A stretch of DNA of 64,000 nucleotides from Magnolia sinica. Its lineage: Eukaryota; Streptophyta; Magnoliopsida; Magnoliales; Magnoliaceae. Where the stretch lies: assembly GCF_029962835.1 (NCBI RefSeq), contig NC_080588.1, positions 47,537,001 to 47,601,000 on the forward strand, written 5' to 3'. The position numbers and the translations under genes were made by a program. Shown in pieces: positions 44,609 through 57,239 of this stretch (the first letter of the stretch is position 1; every line of letters starts with the position of its first letter). A model generated the notes under the pieces. That model had not been told where the DNA came from. It saw nothing but the letters and a program-made list of their open reading frames with translations, and ran no database searches.

Positions 44609-46792
44609 GGTTGCCCATTGTCGATACATCAGGTGTCAAATGATGTGGAACACAATGTCTCGCACACAAATAAGTCACTGCCACGGTCAGGTGAAATGCC
44701 AGTGACAACATAGGCCCAGTTGCCCTAAGATTAGAACCACCACAATCTAGCATTGGTACAAGATGCAATTGACAGCTCATGGTGCTACGGATCTACTAAG
44801 TGGGCTTTAACGACTTCGATGGTTTGCATGCACATATACACTAGCTATCATGCGGACATCATGCACCATATTCCAGGGAAAAAAAAAAAGGCAATAAACT
44901 GCTCTAACACTAAGAACCACCTCAAAGTGTTCACTCCCATTGCTAACAAGCAGTAAATATCCATGGGACCAAAGTCCATGGCATTGGGGTATAGATGATG
45001 GGCGTGCACCAGGTCTTGTGAGTGCCAATACAACACCCACCATGAGAGAATCACATTCACACTAATTATTGCATTTAATATAGCATGTACCATATCCTTG
45101 TGTACGAACTGCATGGCATCTGTTCGAACTGTTTTATCCTCCCTTGTGCATTGAGTCGTGCATCTATGCATGAAACTAGGGCACCCTTGACATGCAACTT
45201 AAATCACGTGCATGGGGTTAAACATGCAAGGTTGTAGGGATCACGTTAACATCGCCATATGCACGATTAAGGGCTGACATGACAAAAACCCATGATCGGG
45301 CCTCTCATTGCTCAATTGAACCATTAGATGTGTTTGTTAGATCACCATTGGGCTATTTGTCAAGTTTCAGCCAAATCCGATCTCAAACGAGTGAGATACA
45401 TCCAAAACGGATCTGACGGTCCAGATTCAGTCAAGGAAAGATCTGATCATCCTACGTCAGTTGAAAACATCCAAATGATGGATCATGTAGAGCAAAACTT
45501 CCATGCCAAATTTGAGGTCAATTCGACCTAGAACGAGTGAGATCTAGCTCGACCAAGTTCAAGTCATCTCAACCACCAAATCATGCAATTAATGTCTGCG
45601 GAGAAACAATGATTAGGTGTCCATCCAATGCAGTATACAACATTGAATCATCATCCTATTAACTTGTGTAGTGTGGCTAAACCTGCAACGACATGATTAA
45701 AGGGAAATCCAACTTGGACGGTCAAGATTGCATGATTGTGTGGTAGGCTCATCGAGATTAGGGCCCCACATGACCGCATGGGCTGGGCATGTGGCGCCAC
45801 CACCCACCATGCGTCGGTGGGCTCCACATGTCTCACATGTATGAGGACGTCCAATCCAATGAGCTACTCTAAGTGGGCCCCACATATGTACAAACATGCA
45901 AATCAATGTTGTAGATTAAGTGTATAAAAAAAGGACTACATGACTTAGATAATTTCTAATTTTTGAGAATTTTCTTAAATCCCATATTAATTACTTAATG
46001 TAATTTAATTTGAGCTTTTAAGGAAGTCTCCAGAATTGGGAAACTAAGATAACTCGAGTAAAGGAGAGAAATTTTGATTTGAAAAAAGAAAACAAGGGTG
46101 AGAGGGAACATGTGTAAGCATGCCCCTCCCCCATATCCGTACGAATAGGCTGTTAGAAGGGGGGGCTCCCATGGACCCCACATGCACCTACAGTTCGGAG
46201 CATGGACTGTCCAACTTTCTCCCTTTTGCGAGCTCTCTCCATGAACACCAATATCTCCATGCGATGCTTGACTAGTGTCCAAGATGATGCCTTTGGTAGT
46301 CTCTAATGCACGTCTTGGATCTTAATCTTCGACGATGATCTTAGGTAATCCGTTTCACTCATGTTCATAACAAGATCAAAGACAACAATATTGTAAAAAA
46401 AAAAAAAAACCAAAATACAACTTGAGAACGACCCATAAATGCTGCCTCTATAATAACTTATAAACATGGAAGTCTTAAAACACAATATTAGTCAAACCAT
46501 CATCATTATCCATCTACACCAATCATCATATGAGACATGTGCAAACAATTTAAATGATTTAGAATCGTTTAAAACAACCCTTGTGTCCATAAATTAATCA
46601 CAACCCATTTTTAACGGTTGGCGATACGGTGAATTGGAATCAATATATCTCATCAACCACACTGTTTTCAACCAAAATTTTACCTTATGAATCTTAGCAA
46701 TAATGAGTTTCATATTGGCCATTTTGTCCAAGAAGGGGCTAGTAGAAACTGGTTATTTGGACTGAAACATGCAATGATCAAGGAACAGATTA
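44609..46792. other. Gene-poor stretch, possible copia internal remnant at right end
   Basis: No supportable gene. 45270-45545 resembles the dispersed degenerate sequence common in plant intergenic DNA. The right end (about 46600-46792) should be the start of the internal region of the copia-like element, read on the minus strand, but no gag frame is open. Confidence 0.4.
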
Positions 46793-47114
46793 CTCTGATA
46801 CCACGTGTTGGACTTCTACGATCCATAGGCACAGTGGAAAAACAATTCAGAAACCTTTTCTCGGTGAGATCTGATCTTGCTTCCTAAGATTTTCATCCAC
46901 GCATCATGTTGTCTGTCAAAACCCAATGATAAACATATATACATAGTCACACTCAGTGTTTGAAGTATCGGTATCACTACAAGTTTGGCTAGCCAGGGAT
47001 ACAAAAACAATATCGATATCGCTAATAACCAGAAATGCGGGAAAACATCGGAGAAACGATGGAATTTTCAGGAAACTTAAGGAGATATTAAAATGTACAT
47101 ATTTGCATATTTAG

Positions 47115-47159
<45 letters not shown>

Positions 47160-47728
47160 AAAACCAAAAAGAATGCATACACAACAAGTTTTCATTTAAT
47201 GGAGCCTTAAAAGCATGTGATGTTATAAGAAATCAGTCTAACTATCCCATCCAACTTATTTAATCATCTAACCTTTCATCCAAACATCCATCGATATCGC
47301 AAAATATCAACAACACATCATATTTCACCAAGAAATCATCAACAATTAGAAAGGAAACGAAAGATTGTGGTCTCAATATCGCTCATGTTGCAATATTAAT
47401 AATATTGAGATGTTATTAATATTATCAATGATAAATTGAACACTATATACAACCATGTGTCTATGAAATAAAATTGAAATAAAAACTGAGGTGGAGATGA
47501 AGATAATATCGAAGATAATTCGAACATTGGTCACACCTAAGTGCAGGATGGTCTGCCTGTTTATGCCAATATCTCTGAACTTAGAGTCTTTACCTGATCT
47601 TTTGTAGGTTTAGGATAGTGAGAAGCCAATCAGTACCTCTGGTAGGGACCAAGGGCTGATTAGAGACATATTAGAAGTGGGCCACACACCCCAAGCGTGC
47701 AGACAATGGAGGACTGGAGGAGGGTTGC

Positions 47729-47774
<46 letters not shown>

Positions 47775-48856
47775 CTCCCACTCTCATGCTCTCTTAGTGG
47801 ATGTCCCTTGGGGTGGGGACGACCGGGGCTTCTCTCTGACTAGTATAAACATTCCTCCTATAATAAGATCTTATATAGGTAGGCTTTAGGGTTTCAGAGC
47901 ACCATAGTATGGTTGTCCCCACCCTCATAGGCCTTCTGTGTACCCTACTGTAAAGGAAGCATGTGTATCTTCCTAATCCATGCACCCCAACTGTCTATTT
48001 CCTTTCACTATATGTGGTGTCTATCCTAAGGTGAATCCCATGCCAACCTCAAGAGTGGACCATCAAATCTTAGCCATTGAATGTTCATATGGCTTGTTAT
48101 AAAACAAATCATCGATCAAAATTCATCGATTAAGCAATTGAAAAACATAGGGTTACGAGGTGGCCTTTAAAACATCTGAAGGACCATTCAAACTTCAAGA
48201 TCAATCCACATGTGCTCCTGAGTGAACCAAGTGGATCCTATGTTGGATCATCTGATCCTTGATGGAATTGATGTAGATAGCCAATGTCACCTACTTTCAT
48301 TGGCAAACCTTGTAAAGCAAACCAAAGTACCTACTATGAAGTTATCTCAGCCTACATACCTCGGGTCTAAGGATATGGACGAAGCTTGTGCAAATTTGCA
48401 AGTATCATATATTCTAGTCTAGACATGATGGGTCTTCTAGTATAGAAAGTTGCAAATGGTACTACCAATGTGAGTGACTAGTGGTCCATCCTAACGGATC
48501 ATCTACGCCTCACTCGGGCCTGGTGGTGGAGACGATCCATTTTGACAACAAGTCAATCCCCTGTACAGAAAATGACCATATATCATGAAAAGTCTTGGTC
48601 CCTTTATAGTCATGGCTAAGGCATTGAGATCCATGAACCACCTCTCTCCCTTGGCACTTTGGCTGACATGTCCAATCTCAAGAATGCCCGAGTACACAAA
48701 GGCTAAACCTGAAAAACCCTAATAATAATAAACATGTCCACAAACATGTCAACACATAATAACCATGCCATGCAATGATGAATGCATATACGATGTCAAG
48801 GAAACAACGTCCAAAAGAGCAACCAAACATTGGTTTTTTAGGGCACAACCCCAACA
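46793..48856 (-). mobile_element. Copia-like LTR with primer-binding site
   Basis: On the minus strand the LTR starts TGTTGGGGTTGTGCCC (48856) and ends GTCCAACA (46806), a TG...CA unit with 6-bp inverted ends TGTTGG/CCAACA. Two bases beyond it is TGGTATCAGAG (46803-46793), the complement of initiator tRNA-Met used to prime many copia elements. The LTR is about 2.05 kb. It holds an (AC)n run and a (TC)n tract; a possible TATA-like 'ttatata' lies near 47870. The internal region would lie to the left but has no recognisable polyprotein, so only this LTR and its PBS survive. Confidence 0.7.
47116..47158. repeat. (AC)n-(AT)n microsatellite
   Basis: About 17 AC units followed by 'atatatata', inside the copia-like LTR. 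Confidence 0.95.
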
Positions 48857-49070
48857 AGCATGGCAACATTATGTCAGGTCCAGGCCGTTAACAAGTGGGC
48901 TCATGTGAAATGCCCTATTGCAGAATCCAATCTGTTCCACCCATCCAGTGCACGGCACATGTACGTCGAGTGTAGGTTTGGTCATTTCCTTTCTAATTGT
49001 TCATTTTACTAGTGTGAGTGCTGCCCACCTGACAACCTGATTTATGGTCTATTGGACACAGATTGTGTAT

Positions 49071-49529
49071 TGAGGATCTCCCCACGCTATAGTGTGGTGT
49101 TGATACTCTATGGGGCCCACCACGGTGTATATGTTTTATCTATGCCGTTCATCTGTTTTTCCAGCTTTTCTTAGGGTTTGAGCCCAAAATCCCAAGTGGA
49201 CCACAATGCTGAAAACAGTGGGGATAATGACGTTCACCCTTGAAACCTTCCAAGGGCCCACAGTCATATTTATTTGTCATCCAACCTGTTCATAAGGTCA
49301 CACAGACCCAGACGGAGGGAAAACACAAATATCTGCTTGATCCAAAATTTCTGTGGCCCCCAAGAAGTTTCAAATGGTAGGAGTTCAATTCTCACTCTTT
49401 CCTGTGATGTGGTCCACTTGAGCTTTGGATATGCTTCAATTTTGGGCTCATGCCCTAAAATGAGATGGAAAAACAGATGGTGAGCCCCACAGAGTATCCA
49501 CACCATGCTATAGAGTGGTGAGCTCCTCA
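49071..49529. mobile_element. MITE with long imperfect terminal inverted repeats, 459 bp
   Basis: The left end 'tgaggatctccccacgctat' and the reverse complement of the right end 'tgaggagctcaccactctat' match well and stay similar for about 50 bp (through 'gatactct.tgggg'). The interior has the full set of family phrases: 'ggggcccaccacggtgtat', 'aagtggaccacaatgctg', 'cttgatccaaaatttctgtgg' and 'gatgtggtccacttgagc'. It is the cleanest full-length copy in the window and serves as a model for the many fragments. The target duplication is not clear. Confidence 0.72.
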
Positions 49530-50879
49530 CTGCACCATCCACTTCCTGGTCTAGGGTACATTCGTGGTTAGCCCCATCTAATGATTGGCTGGATCATGCT
49601 CTCAAGTTTCACGTTGGCAGGTATGCCATGATTCGCATCTTCAATGTCTCCTTGAGCAAATTGCTATTGCATTCCACATGAGAGATTTTAGGTTCTTGAT
49701 GCATCACAGCATGCATACTGTCCTGGTGCACCAAATGCATAAATGTCTCGCCTTTTTCTCGACAATCGTCGTATTTTCTTAACGAACCATTTTAATTGTT
49801 TGATCAAAGGGTGCTCGATCTTTTGATGTGGAAGATTTTTGAGGCATCTCCCATCCACGGTGGCTCCTCAGATAACTATACACCCGCTGTGGGAGCATCA
49901 TGGTCCATCATATTAAAATTACATCATGTCTTATAATTTTTCCTTTGTATATTGTTTTTGACAACTTTACATGCATTTTTCTGTTGCACATTACGGTCTC
50001 ACAGTACAAGAAGTTCATTTTTACAAATAGGGAAAATTTGATAGGGTTCATGCCTAACATAGCCTGGGTTTTATATCATGCTTTTTTCACAAATTTTAAA
50101 ATTTCTTGACTAATTATTTGCTAGTGATCATAAACAAGGTTTCTAAGACTTCAGAAATATTGTTCTTGCAAAAATATACAAAAAAAAAGAAAAAAAAAAG
50201 AAAAAGAAAAAGTCGTCTAGAAATATGATTATCTGATTGAATTTCAAACAATTAATGTAAGTCTTAGTGGGATTTGTTTATAAATAGGCTTCTGAATTGT
50301 GTCAAAAGACTTGTTAAACTTGTGTTCCATTTGTATTGAAAACATTTTGCTATTTCCTGTTTGTGTTTCTTTCATGATCATAAACTAATTGGCAACCAAA
50401 TTGGGACTCTTCCTTTTTGAAGGGTTATATAGTTTATCCTATGCCTTAGCTCTACATTCTTTCATCTTTATATACTCTTTTTCGCTGGAAGGTTGGATGA
50501 CATATATTTCTTTTTATTTTTCTTTCTTTTAATCGGGGTACAGGAGTTCTCTTCTCAACAAAAAAAACATCCAAGGACTAAGGATTTGATGGTAGATCTT
50601 CTGACTATTATTCTCATTCTGAAACCATATGGTTTAATTGTAGACTGTGATTTGATTTTTTAAAGTAGCGTTATAGTATTATAACATATTTTAATGGTCA
50701 AGCACAATGAAAGATATCTTCTTTTTCATGCAATGGTTCAACTAATATCTTTTTTGAATTTCGGATTTTTCGAATTACCAATCGAAGCCTTGCTTTAATA
50801 ACCCTTCTCTGCAGCCATTGTTTTCTACATTGTTGAGTGGATCTTTTGTGGTGTTATTGTTCATCTCTATTTAAGTGAT

Positions 50880-51440
50880 GTGATGCACGAAAACTAACCA
50901 CTTGCTCTAAACCTTGAACTAATAGAGCGTAGCGAATCAATCCCTTTATCTCATAGCCCATGCCCCACTTCCCATGGGTTAGGTCTTTGGCCAAACCCCC
51001 ATGGTAGGCCCTGCATCACATGTGTCTCGCCTCCCACGAGGCGCCTGCCTTACACGGGCCGCCCACCCTGAGTGTTCTACTGCATCCCACAGGCCACCCC
51101 ACTCGAGCCCGATGTGAAAATGCCCATGCATTAGTCACCTCCGGTGAAGAGTCTCAAATAGGAGACCTCCCGCTCTAATACCACTTTGATGCATGACAAC
51201 TAACAACTTGCTCTAAAAGCTCGAATTGGTGAAGCGTGATGAATCAATCCCTTTATCTTATAGCCCAGGCCCACTTCCCATTGGTTAGGTCCTTTGCTGA
51301 CCCTCGTGGGCCCCACATCACATGAGTCTCACCTCCCACGAGCCATCCACCTCACACGGGCTGCCCCCCCCCCCCCCCCCCGACTGTACCCTTGCATCCC
51401 ATAGGCCACCCTACTTGAGCCTGGTGTGAAAATGCTCCTG
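50880..51440 (-). mobile_element. TRIM-like miniature LTR element
   Basis: Two direct repeats of about 250 bp, 50880-51131 ('tgatgcacgaaaactaacca' to 'gtgaaaatgcccatgca') and about 51188-51440 ('tgatgcatgacaactaacaa' to 'gtgaaaatgctcctg'), flank about 57 bp that end in 'gctctaataccactt'. The latter is a mutated primer-binding site for initiator tRNA-Met read on the minus strand (TGGTATTAGAGC). Short LTRs with almost no internal sequence are the hallmark of TRIM elements. A run of 18 C at 51364-51381 lies in the second LTR. Confidence 0.65.
51364..51381. repeat. Homopolymer of 18 C
   Basis: Uninterrupted C run within the second TRIM LTR. Such a run is prone to sequencing length error. Confidence 0.9.
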
Positions 51441-51932
51441 TGATAGGATGGATCTCATGATTTGTCCTTGCTTGTATCTTGCCGCCCACTGTGAACTTTT
51501 GAAGTTTCATCCCAACTGATACATATTGGTTTCAGTGCCCAATGACACAAGTTAGTCACGCCAAGATCCTCTCAATTCACCTATTTAAGCCCTTATTTGA
51601 GGAAAACGAGTTTTAGAAATGTTTATTAACGTATTTTAATCCATTTTGTGGGCTTTCGGGACTGTTTTCTAGGCATATTGTTAGATACATATCGGGTATT
51701 GATCATCAATAATGTGATACCCACCACCCCCTCTGAGTGAATGGCAAAAGAGATGACAAACCAAAGATCTCAAAATTTTCTTCCTCATAGCTTGTTCTAT
51801 TTGAGAGTCCACACTTATCTTTAGAACATTAGATGTTATGCGATTTCTTTCTTATTTCCTGTATGTCTGCTGGGAAGATTTGCATGATTGTTTTTTCCCC
51901 CTTTTCTACATTTATCACATTTGCTTTTGCAG

Positions 51933-53463
51933 CCTCAAGATTTTTGGTTTAGTGCACCAAGGAAAGGTATCATGGTCTTTGCTTTACCTGGGGAGCCAGG
52001 TCTGACAGAGTTGGCTGGTGACTTCAAAGTCCATTTTCATGACCGTCAAGGCGATTTCTACTGGTCCGTAACTTTTCTCTTTGATAGTTGTATGTTTGGT
52101 TTAATGATAATATGAGAAGGTACCTACATTCGTCTGAACTAGCTGTGACCGAAATAGTTCTTCTAAAGGTAAAAGGCACAAAGTTCACTCATAATACCAT
52201 GCATATTTTGTGCCTTTAACCTTAGAAGTACTGTCTCAATTTTTCCCCTTTCCGTACTTGTGACTGACACACGTCTTGTTCCTCATCTCCCTTGCAGTTG
52301 GTTGAATACAACAATGGTGGAAAACAGGAAGATTTTGAACACATCAGATCTTGATAGTTTTGACAAGGTATGTAAACGCATCATATCCAATGGAGGGAAG
52401 AATTGAACATGGTAGTTTGGTTTTGTGATAGTGACACATGGGGGATAATGGTATCAAGTAGTCTCACCCTCCCTCGCTCCCTCCCTTGCGGCACAATGAG
52501 CTATGAGCCAAAGTGACACATTCATCAGGTTACTCTGGTAATGAACATTCCCGCCCCAGAAATAATTCCATCTGCTTGCCAGGGGGAAAAGGAGCTACAG
52601 GCCTAAGCGACACATGTGAGACCAGGGGTCATTCATCAGGTTACGCTGGCGATGAACATTCCCTGGCCCAGAAATAATGTCATCTGCTTGCCAGAGGGAA
52701 AAAAATTGACAGTTGGAAAAGAAGACCAATGACCTATATTCAACAGACAATTTGATCTACTTGATGAATGGACCAGCCTGATTTTATCGTCACCAGGACC
52801 ACATAATTGCCTTTACATTTGTCATCAGCTTCTGTTTCTTCTTTCCTTGCTGACTTATGCAGCTCCTCGTCTCCAGCAACTATTTCTGAACCACTCACTT
52901 TTCATTGTGTGCTTGCTTTGCAGAGGAAACTGCCTTCCCCTGGGTTCCAGGTCGAGGTTGTGTTGATAGATTATGATGGTACGGTCCCGACGAAGGTCAA
53001 TACGGAAACCGTCAGCAAGGAATCAGATAGAAGCTCAGGCACTGCTGCCGTGGCTGATGGTCCTACTACTAGGCCTTCGGACCCAAGTAAAGGCTCTGCT
53101 AGCAATGACAAGGAAGATGTTTTCTCGGACAACGAAGCAGAGGAGGGCGGGTCTGTCAAGAGCCGACAAGCTCGAGAGGCAGCTGCTGGGAGAGGGACCA
53201 CTGATGCTGGTGGGAGACCTAAAACAGAGAAACCAAAGGAGGAAATGGCGAGTGTAACTCATGGCGTTGAACAAGTTTCTCTAAGAAGTGAAGGAGAGAA
53301 AGAGAACCCCAACACCAGTGAAATGAAAAATGAAGGCACTAGTGGGGCTGCCTCGTTTGAGGTCCCGAAATCGGATTTGTCGGGAGTGAGTGAATTCAAG
53401 GCAATCGCTGCAGATGCTTCTGTTTTTACTTTCGGCGATGAAGAAGATTACGAAAGCGAATGA
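51933..53463 (+). CDS. PTEN2: PTEN2-type lipid/protein phosphatase, last three exons
   Basis: Three plus-strand exons with GT-AG borders: 51933-52063, 52298-52367 and 52924-53463 (TGA). They join in frame to 'PQDFWFSAPRKGIMVFALPG', 'EPGLTELAGDFKVHFHDRQG', 'DFYCWLNTTMVENRKILNTS' and 'DLDSFDKRKLPSPGFQVEVV', then a Ser/Glu/Lys-rich tail with 'DKEDVFSDNEAEEGG' ending 'FKAIAADASVFTFGDEEDYE' plus 'SE'. This is the C2-like membrane-binding domain and acidic C-terminus of plant PTEN2, which removes 3-phosphates from phosphoinositides. All three exons are open and the splices agree with the family's 'GDFYCWLNTT' and 'FDKRKLPSPGF' text, so the segment looks functional. The exons with the catalytic HCxxGxxRT loop and the N-terminus were not found upstream. 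The gene therefore either has a very long intron reaching beyond the window start or is 5'-truncated. The second donor is CTG|GTCCGT. Confidence 0.9.
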
Positions 53464-55424
53464 GTGGGGGTGGCATTGGCATTTTATGGTTGTCACAATA
53501 TGTACAGAAGATTTGTAAGAAATTCAGATTGAAAGATCGTCAAAAGAAGTGATGTGGGAGATGTTTCTTCTTCATGATTGAGAAGAGATTGAAAATTCTA
53601 TTACATTCTATTTATGACAGTTTTGCATGTGGGCCAGGGCCACAGCTTCAACATCGTTATTTGATGAGCTTTCCAGCTTCTTGTGCAGTAATCTGCTTGC
53701 TGTTCGTTGCAGCCTTTGGATAGGGAAGCTAGACCGTTCAAATGGTGGGCCCCATATGGTACAAAGTTCTCTGGTTGAATAATCATAGCTTTCTTCACAT
53801 TTGAAGGCCTGGATTTAGTGTTGAGGATTGTTTTCTACCACAGGTAATTCGGAGTAAGACCCACCAGATTAATGGTCCGATTCAGGGTGTCGAACTGCAA
53901 TGGTTCCCACTTCCCACCCAGTCTGAGTCAACTCAGACAAGTCTCATGGGACTCGTACGAGTCTTAGAAGCTTGCATATTGGGGTCATGCTACCAGGGGA
54001 AGATAAGCAATGGCCCCTCCTGTTTTAATTCCAGCATCACACATCAGTGGGTCCTCGTCAGCGATTTGGATCCAGCAGATTGTTTTCCTTTTCTCCAAAA
54101 TGTTGATATGATCCTTCAGGGTGGGGATATGAACAGTACCTTGATGTTTGAGGTGGACGATCCTGGCTGTTGATCTTCATCTGTTGGGTCTTGCTGCGGA
54201 TGTAGGATTCCTGAGGAAAAAGAAGAAAGAAAAAACCACAGATTGAACAATCCTAACCCTTCAGATACTGACCTCCAAATATACGAAGATATAACTTTTT
54301 AAATAAAGAAAGAAAAACAAAGATATGGATAGGAGATTCCAGTCTTTGAGATTTTTTGGTCATTGTTTATCAAAATGGATTTCAAATTGGCGATCTGGAT
54401 CGCCAAGATGTAGGATCCACTTGTCGAAACTCAAGCCCTATTGTGTAAATGAACATTATAATTTTCTCCTCCTGTGCGTTTGATTTGAGGTCCTGGGCCC
54501 TCTCATACGTGCGTTCAACGTGAATGTGCGAATGAGATCCAAGCATATAATCAGGTGGACCACCCATACAATTGAAATGTACAGTTGGGAAAACTTGGAG
54601 TAACGACCCACATTCAGCATTCATTCATGACCCCAGCTGATGATCCCAATCGGCAAGATTTCACATTTTACTCGCCTGATAAAATCGTATTCATTTCAAC
54701 GTACACGAGTTCCACCTGATGTTCAACCGGCCCGATTTAGGCGTACATGTGGGCTCCATGATCAACCGCGAACTGATTGTAAGAATCTTAAACGTCCATC
54801 TCTTTAGTACATGTGGCTCATTTGATGAGTGGACGTTGATTATTTGGTAAGGGTGTATTCACGGTGCTCACCGACTGATGAATGACTAGGATTCTAGATA
54901 CGTTTCACGAATGGCCTCTTCTGGCAAGTGCAGTGTACTTTGTCAGAAAGAGGGATCAAGGAAGACATCATTACTCGACTTGCTTGGGAAGAAGGGTCGT
55001 ACACATGCAGACATCTATCATACACATACATGCAATGAATTTCGAACATCTAAGAACTCCATTTTTGGTGGGGGTGTGCCTGAAAAACATATAAGATAAT
55101 CTAAACTGTTCGAGATTTGCTTGTTAAATTTAGACCATTGACTCAGTTTTCTTTAAAACCGTCCTTTCACGTGTTCAGCGCATGCTGACAGCCTGATGCA
55201 TGCATTATATTTTATTGTTATTATTTTTTGTGGACTAAGCGGCACGATTATACAATTAAGTTGGGGAGCCATGTTACCCTGTGGCATGTTCAAATTAACA
55301 CATCCAGGAAGACAAGCCAATTTACATAGTTGATCCAACGGCGAAGATGATATGCGGATGACACAAAATGCGAGAAGATGTGCACCTTTTAGTAAAATGG
55401 AGATGGTGAGTGTCTAATCCATTA
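53464..55424. other. PTEN2 3' region and intergenic DNA
   Basis: The 3' untranslated region is expected in the first few hundred bases; no canonical AATAAA signal could be fixed with confidence. The rest contains scattered short phrases of the dispersed repeat family ('aatggtgggccccatatgg' near 53740, 'aggtggaccacccat' near 54553) and no supportable gene. Confidence 0.45.
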
Positions 55425-55546
55425 GGGTGCGAGTGTGCAATCCACTAGTTGGAAGCATAAGTGCACAATCCACTGGAAGGAGACATGGGTTCACGATCAA
55501 CAGTCTACTAGTTGGAGAAGCAAGCGTATAGTCTACTAGATGGAGA
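55425..55546. repeat. Tandem ~30-36 bp units, target of the hAT MITE
   Basis: 'gcaatccactagttggaag', 'cacaatccactggaaggag', 'acagtctactagttggaga' and 'atagtctactagatggaga' are successive versions of one unit. A further unit ('atagcccactagttagaag') follows the inserted element at 56234. So the MITE landed inside the array. Confidence 0.75.
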
Positions 55547-56217
55547 TAGGGCTGAAAGTGGGCCGGGTTCAACCCGACCAACCTGTGACCGACCCGACAT
55601 TGGGTTGGGCTCGGGCAGGATGTATTCAGGTTCAGTCTCAAGCTTGGGCTATACAAACACCAACCCGATAAAACTTGGTCGGGCTTGGGTTGAGCTCTCG
55701 GGTTGAGCGACCCGAACCCATTCAATATATAAGTTACTTATAAATTATAATTGAGTACGGATCATCTGTGTTGAAGGCACCGGAAATTTAAGTGTCGTCG
55801 GGTTTTATTGGCCCATGTCATTCCCAATGACCCAAGCTAACAATATACGTTGGATTTCTCTCTCCCAAATAGATTGTGTGCTACACAACAAGACTTTTAC
55901 AGAGTTGGTGTCTTATATTTTAGTTTGTTTGTTTAGAAAAAAAAAATGAAGTTCTTTTTTATAAATAACTACATATATAATTAATAAAATCATAGATATA
56001 AAAAATAAGACATGTATTGAAAATATAATAAACTAATGTAATAACGAAAATATTAGCATGTATCCACCCAACCAAGCCAACCAAACATGCCCGAGTCGGG
56101 CTTGGGTTGAGAATTCCCAACCCAAGGTTGGGTTAGGGTTGAGGTATAAGAACCTTGGGTTGTGTTATGCTTGAGCACCAACCCGACCCAACCCAACCTG
56201 CCTGACTTTCAGCCCTA
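55547..56217. mobile_element. hAT-type MITE, 671 bp
   Basis: Perfect 13-bp inverted ends TAGGGCTGAAAGT (55547-55559) and ACTTTCAGCCCTA (56205-56217), flanked by an 8-bp duplication with one mismatch (GATGGAGA at 55539-55546, AATGGAGA at 56218-56225). Eight-base duplications and 'agggctg' ends are hAT-like. Subterminal parts carry many 'caacccgacc' / 'gggttgggtt' motifs in both orientations. No transposase, so it is non-autonomous. Confidence 0.88.
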
Positions 56218-56858
56218 AATGGAGATGCAAGTACATAGCCCACTAGTTAGAAGCGTGAGACCCAAGGTCGTTTGGGACGAGTCGCCCGAAGACGCAGGGA
56301 TGAATGTGATGAGGTCAAGCACCATCTTCCTCAGGGGGATAACTACTTCGAATCCACGAAGCTTCTTTGAATTCCTCATGGAGACTTCTCAAATCCACGA
56401 GGAAAAATAAGAAATTTGAAATAAATTTGAAATTTCATTGATTGTCTGACATTTATATCCCTATTATACCGTTAATATAGAAAAAAATTGTAATTACCAA
56501 AAATAGCAAAATCCTAATTCTAATAAAACTCTTTTAAAGCGTAATTTCTAAAAATAAGATTTTTAAATAAACTTTTGCTAGAAGAGTCTTAGGATGATTA
56601 CAAGTTCCTTAAAAAGAAGAAAATATAAAACTTTAAAAATAAGAAAATATTTAAAAAATCAGAATTACTAAAAATAGTAATTTTTTTAAATTTCTTTTTT
56701 GAGCTAAAAGCGCGCATTTTCTGACGAAACGGTCAGATGTGACCCACTATCTGGGTTGGTCCACCTCGGATGGCCCGTTTCAATAAAGATTGATAGGTTG
56801 TGCGCCCCATAATGATGCCAAGATCAAAAGTTACCGTCAATTTACAGTCCACCTTCTT

Positions 56859-57218
56859 TTAGCCCAACCATGCTAAGAACATATCTGTGACATGTTCTAC
56901 ATCGGACCCTTCCACTTGAAAAAGCCTCATCCTCGAGTTACTCAAAGAACTTGGTTTATGATTTTGAGAAAACTTCTGATGCCAATGTTTATTAGCCCTT
57001 TTCTTGTACTTGGTATTATGCTCTTGAGCTGACATAATGCATGTACTTATGCTTTCCTTTCCTTGACTAGTATCAATCAGTTCCTTCACTTCCGCTTTCA
57101 AGATATCACATTTTTTCTGATAATGTGGGCAATTATGAGGACTTGCCCTTGAGACAGGATCAATATAAATTTGTATATCTGGTATGGGAGGTAATTTATT
57201 AGGAAGTTCATTGAGCAC
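56859..57218 (-). pseudogene. Gypsy RT N-terminus fused by deletion to integrase C-terminal part
   Basis: The open frame of 119 codons starts 'MLNELPNKLPPIPDIQIYID' (start of the RT region) and then passes into 'EHNTKYKKRANKHWHQKF', which belongs after the integrase core, and finally into LTR sequence ('DVEHVTDMFLAWLG'). The RT catalytic YxDD and the integrase DDE residues are absent. The internal deletion keeps the frame open. Confidence 0.7.
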
Positions 57219-57239
57219 AATCGCCTTGAACTCCTACAA

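Noticed and set aside
46970..46990. 'cactacaag' as a CACTA terminus
   Set aside because: No subterminal repeats, partner end or target duplication; it lies within the copia-like LTR.
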